The translations under genes and the position numbers were made by a program. From contig JANLGZ010000009.1 in the NCBI GenBank assembly GCA_024653905.1, positions 1 through 14,262 on the forward strand: DNA of 14,262 nt, given 5' to 3'. The notes beneath the pieces were generated by a model that worked only from the letters and a program-made list of their open reading frames with translations, was not told where the DNA came from and ran no database searches. Source of the stretch: an archaeon. Its GTDB lineage: Archaea > Iainarchaeota > Iainarchaeia > Iainarchaeales > Iainarchaeaceae. This document shows, piece by piece, positions 11,898 to 14,262 of the stretch (position 1 is its first letter; every line of letters begins with the position of its first letter).

Positions 11898-11908
11898 ATT
11901 TTTATATC
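11898..11908 (+). promoter_or_regulatory. TATA box of the pilin-like operon
   Basis: AATTTTTATAT lies about 33 nt before the ATG at 11938, the best TATA-like element in the 141-bp divergent region. The following bases up to the start codon contain no strong ribosome-binding site. Confidence 0.45.
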
Positions 11909-11937
11909 CAATACGTGTTGTTATTATTGATTTTATT

Positions 11938-12369
11938 ATGCTCAAAAATAAACAATCAAAATCATTTTCTAAAGGACAAGTTGCAATAGAATACTTAGTT
12001 ATAACCGGTTTTGTTTTGCTGATTGCAGGCATTCTTTTTTCCGTTGCATTGTTCTTTTTTAATGAAAACTCAAGTTTTGCAAAAGCTGATGCCGCAGTTT
12101 CAGAAATAGTCGCTAATGCGGATTGGGTTGCATCTCTTGGAAATGGTAGCACTGTTTTTTTTGAAGTTAATATTCCTGACAACATTCAGGTTTTTCAAAT
12201 CCGCAATAAAACAGTTTTTCTGAAAATTAATGTTGGTTCGGGTTTGAATGATATTCTTGCGTATTCAAAATCTAATTTGACACCCGCCACATTTGTTACT
12301 TCGGCAGGAAAGAGAAAATTCAGTGCCACTTTTGTTGATGGAAATGTGATGGTGAGTGAGGTTGTCTAA
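11938..12369 (+). CDS. class III signal peptide (pilin-like) protein
   Basis: A 143-residue first gene of the surface operon. The N terminus has a basic stretch, then KGQVAIEYLVITGFVLLIAGILF, a textbook archaeal class III signal (cleavage before the Gln of QVAIEYL by a prepilin peptidase) and an alpha-helical membrane and assembly segment. The mature part is a beta-rich head with NGSTVFFEVNIP and several N-x-S/T sites, which suggests glycosylation outside the cell. Role: pilin or minor pilin of a type IV pilus-like filament. The start is the ATG at 11938; the frame is open to 11815 but without protein character. Its stop overlaps the next gene by 14 nt. Confidence 0.85.
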   Translation: MLKNKQSKSFSKGQVAIEYLVITGFVLLIAGILFSVALFFFNENSSFAKADAAVSEIVANADWVASLGNGSTVFFEVNIPDNIQVFQIRNKTVFLKINVGSGLNDILAYSKSNLTPATFVTSAGKRKFSATFVDGNVMVSEVV

Positions 12370-12721
12370 GGCACAGGTTTCTTTAGAGGTATTAGGGGCA
12401 ATCACAATCCTTCTTTTGACATTAATCCTGATTTTTTTCCAGCTTAATTTTCTGAACCAAAGAATTTCGTTTCTGGAAAATACAGGGATTGAGGAAAGAG
12501 ACTGTGCTAAATTATCTTCTGCAATAAATCTTGTTCAATCAGCATCAGGGAACTCTCAAATCGAATTAACAATTGATTCTGATGCATCAATAAATGGTAG
12601 TTTTATACAATTCACAAACATTTACTGCAATCTCCATGGTGTTGAAATAACATCTAACCTGTTAAAAGGACAGGTAATGATAAAAAAGAATGAAGGGGTT
12701 ATTAGCGTTGAAAACTTCTAA
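12356..12721 (+). CDS. second pilin-like surface protein
   Basis: A 121-residue protein. N terminus: SKAQVSLEVLGAITILLLTLILIFFQL, with a class III-like motif (QVSLE in place of QVAIE) followed by one transmembrane helix. Then a short head domain with CAKLSSAINLVQSASG, two Cys (in ERDCAKL and IYCNLHG) and a beta-rich C-terminal part. The start is either GTG 12356 or TTG 12362; a GGTGAG stretch upstream (12351-12356) fits the TTG better. Both lie inside the previous gene (overlap of 14 or 8 nt), so the two are translationally coupled. Likely a minor pilin of the same filament. Confidence 0.8.
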   Translation: MRLSKAQVSLEVLGAITILLLTLILIFFQLNFLNQRISFLENTGIEERDCAKLSSAINLVQSASGNSQIELTIDSDASINGSFIQFTNIYCNLHGVEITSNLLKGQVMIKKNEGVISVENF

Positions 12722-13199
12722 AGGTCAGGCAGTCATAATTGACTTTGCAATAGCATTTCTGCTATTTGCTTTGGCTTGGGCATTTATTACTGTTGAGTTT
12801 GAAGAAAAGTACGCTGAAAGAATAGATGCAGATTCTCTTAAATTAATGAAGCTCAAAGCAGAAACAACAATAGATTTTTTAGTAAAAAGTAAAGGTTCTC
12901 CTGAAAACTGGGAAGAATTAACAATTAATGATTTGAATTCTGTTGGCTTGGCTGAAACCGACAGAGCTCTTTCAGAGTCAAAACTGAGCGCTTTTCAAAA
13001 TTTTTCAAGCTCATATGATACTCTTCGTGCTACGATGGGGCTGGAGCAATATGACTTTTATTTTCAATTCACAGGAGTTGATGATGCTAATGCGGGGCTT
13101 GTTCCGGGAAGTAATGCAAATCAAATAATCGTTCAAAGAATAGTTGAATATAAAGGAGAGGTTGGTGTTGCAGAACTCAATGTGTACAAGCTCGACTAA
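12690..13199 (+). CDS. third membrane-anchored surface protein of the operon
   Basis: A 169-residue protein. N terminus KTSKGQAVIIDFAIAFLLFALAWAFI is a shifted class III-like signal: the expected Glu at the +5 position is replaced by Asp (QAVIID). One transmembrane helix is followed by a charged helical stretch and a beta-rich C-terminal domain. Two starts are possible: ATG 12690 (used here) with AGGT about 12 nt before it, and TTG 12708, which sits 8 nt after a GGGGTT stretch and gives MKTSKGQ. Either overlaps the previous gene. Likely a minor pilin-like partner; the head has no recognised domain. Confidence 0.75.
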   Translation: MKGLLALKTSKGQAVIIDFAIAFLLFALAWAFITVEFEEKYAERIDADSLKLMKLKAETTIDFLVKSKGSPENWEELTINDLNSVGLAETDRALSESKLSAFQNFSSSYDTLRATMGLEQYDFYFQFTGVDDANAGLVPGSNANQIIVQRIVEYKGEVGVAELNVYKLD

Positions 13200-14262
13200 A
13201 GGATTCGCATTTTCACTTGATGCGGCAATAGCAATAATTATTCTTACCTCTGCATTATTCCTTTTCACAAGCCTTGAAACTTCTCAGAGTTTAAGCAGTT
13301 CCCAATCCAGTAGCATTGTAGATGATACGTTATTTGTTCTGGAAAATACTGGTTTTATAATTCAGACATTGGATACAACTTCTCCGAGCGAGGCAGCTTC
13401 AACCATAAGGCAGGCGTTATTGTCAAAGCTTCCTTCAGGTTTTGATGCTAATGTTATGATTAATTTTTATACTATTGAGGAAACCCAATGTGCATTACAG
13501 CAGGACTTTTCTTCCTGCTTTCCTGATGCGAATAAACTTGTCGGAACTGATGGGGGTTCAGCAGCTGAAGATTTTGTTTCCGGAAAGAAATTTTTTTTGA
13601 GAAGACAACCTCCAGGAGATTGTAATGTTTCTTATATTGAGTTCTCAGAACCTGAAGAAAAAACAATTAATTGGATTCCTTCAAAGGAAAAAAAAGGTGT
13701 TTTTTTTACAGATGCTTTTTTTGCGGATGATGATGTGAACGTTACTTTTAATGTGAGTGTAACTCCTGATTCTGTTGTATCCTGTGATGAAAATGTCACA
13801 ATTGATTTGACTATAAGTGTTCCTGAGGCTGTCAGAAAACCCATTGATTTAATGGTGGTTTTGGATCGTTCAGGTTCCATGAGCTGGAATGGCAGGGTTG
13901 CCACTACACGTGCGGATTCAGTTTGGGTTAATGGAGATTATGCATTCATTGATGATTCTGATGATTTGGAAAGTTACGATGTTTCAAATCCAAGACTGCC
14001 GATTTTCCTTGACAGTGTCGATCCGGGAACTGTTGCTGATTTGTGGGGTGTTGGCAATTATGTGTATGCTGTTGAAACATCAGGCACGGATGAGTTAGTG
14101 GCTTATAATGTTTCAAATCCTAACAATCTGCAGCAGATGGATAAGCTGAGTTTTCAGTCTGTTAGTGCGGTGTTTGCATTAGGGGATTATGTGTATGTAA
14201 TAGGAGATGCATCTTCTGGGGGAGTAGGATTATATGTTGTGGATGCATCAAATCCAAGTAAT
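13168..14262 (+). CDS. surface protein with vWA MIDAS motif and LVIVD beta-propeller (3' end beyond window)
   Basis: Open to the window edge, 365 residues visible. The start is TTG 13168, 6 nt after Shine-Dalgarno GGAGAGGT; ATG 13180 is the alternative. It overlaps the previous gene by 32 nt. Residues about 11-32: KGFAFSLDAAIAIIILTSAL, a pilin-like leader or anchor. Residues 35-225: a beta-rich region with several Cys and a VTPDSVVSCDENVTIDLTI Ig-like stretch. Residues 228-238: MVVLDRSGSM, the vWA metal-site motif (Asp233, Ser235, Ser237). Then, within 15 residues, LVIVD-like repeats with YDVSNP (271), YNVSNP (314) and VDASNP (359), about 44 residues apart, as in a beta-propeller. The vWA remainder is not seen. 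Likely an adhesin at the tip of a pilus-like fibre. Confidence 0.83.
   Translation, partial: MQNSMCTSSTKGFAFSLDAAIAIIILTSALFLFTSLETSQSLSSSQSSSIVDDTLFVLENTGFIIQTLDTTSPSEAASTIRQALLSKLPSGFDANVMINFYTIEETQCALQQDFSSCFPDANKLVGTDGGSAAEDFVSGKKFFLRRQPPGDCNVSYIEFSEPEEKTINWIPSKEKKGVFFTDAFFADDDVNVTFNVSVTPDSVVSCDENVTIDLTISVPEAVRKPIDLMVVLDRSGSMSWNGRVATTRADSVWVNGDYAFIDDSDDLESYDVSNPRLPIFLDSVDPGTVADLWGVGNYVYAVETSGTDELVAYNVSNPNNLQQMDKLSFQSVSAVFALGDYVYVIGDASSGGVGLYVVDASNPSN

Overview
The window looks like part of a small-genome archaeon, most likely a DPANN lineage (Diapherotrites, Woesearchaeota or Micrarchaeota type; the exact phylum cannot be fixed from this sequence). The signs are an archaeal initiator tRNA without an encoded CCA, a tRNA with a bulge-helix-bulge-type intron, TATA boxes 23-28 nt upstream of many start codons (leaderless mRNAs), class III (type IV pilin-like) signal peptides, an archaeal XerA recombinase, a PRC-barrel protein, a BofA-like membrane protein, and very tight gene packing on an AT-rich background. 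Many genes are short and unknown.

Left part (1-3060): the 3' end of an initiator tRNA-Met, an AT-rich gene-free stretch, a winged-helix-like protein, a conserved-looking unknown protein, a PRC-barrel protein with a hairpin terminator, and xerA. Middle-left (3100-6050): small unknown and membrane proteins around two divergent promoters. These promoters serve a HAD phosphatase and NH3-dependent NAD synthetase (nadE), and both are geometrically symmetric. Middle (6100-7950): a tiny lipoprotein, a stand-alone EF-Tu domain-II protein, a possible ribosome-hibernation-like protein, a three-Cys ferredoxin and an HxlR-type regulator with a palindromic operator. The first two of these cytoplasmic genes, the ferredoxin and the PRC gene carry Shine-Dalgarno sites, unlike the leaderless genes.

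RNA-rich section (7960-8970): a previously unassigned structured RNA of about 180 nt, closed by a long-range stem and supported by strand-specific G-U pairs. It is followed by a BofA-like gene, a tRNA-Gly(CCC) whose intron is largely three tandem 25-bp repeats and whose acceptor and T stems are badly mismatched, and an isolated hairpin with 13-bp arms.

Right part (8970-14262): small unknown proteins, a PfkB sugar/nucleoside kinase, and a transglutaminase-like protein that has lost its catalytic Cys. Divergent from the last is a tightly overlapping operon of at least four membrane-anchored surface proteins with pilin-like N termini. Its fourth gene runs off the window and appears to carry a vWA MIDAS motif interrupted by an LVIVD-type beta-propeller. 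This operon is probably a cell-surface pilus or adhesin system and is, with the two RNA loci, the most promising candidate for something undescribed.
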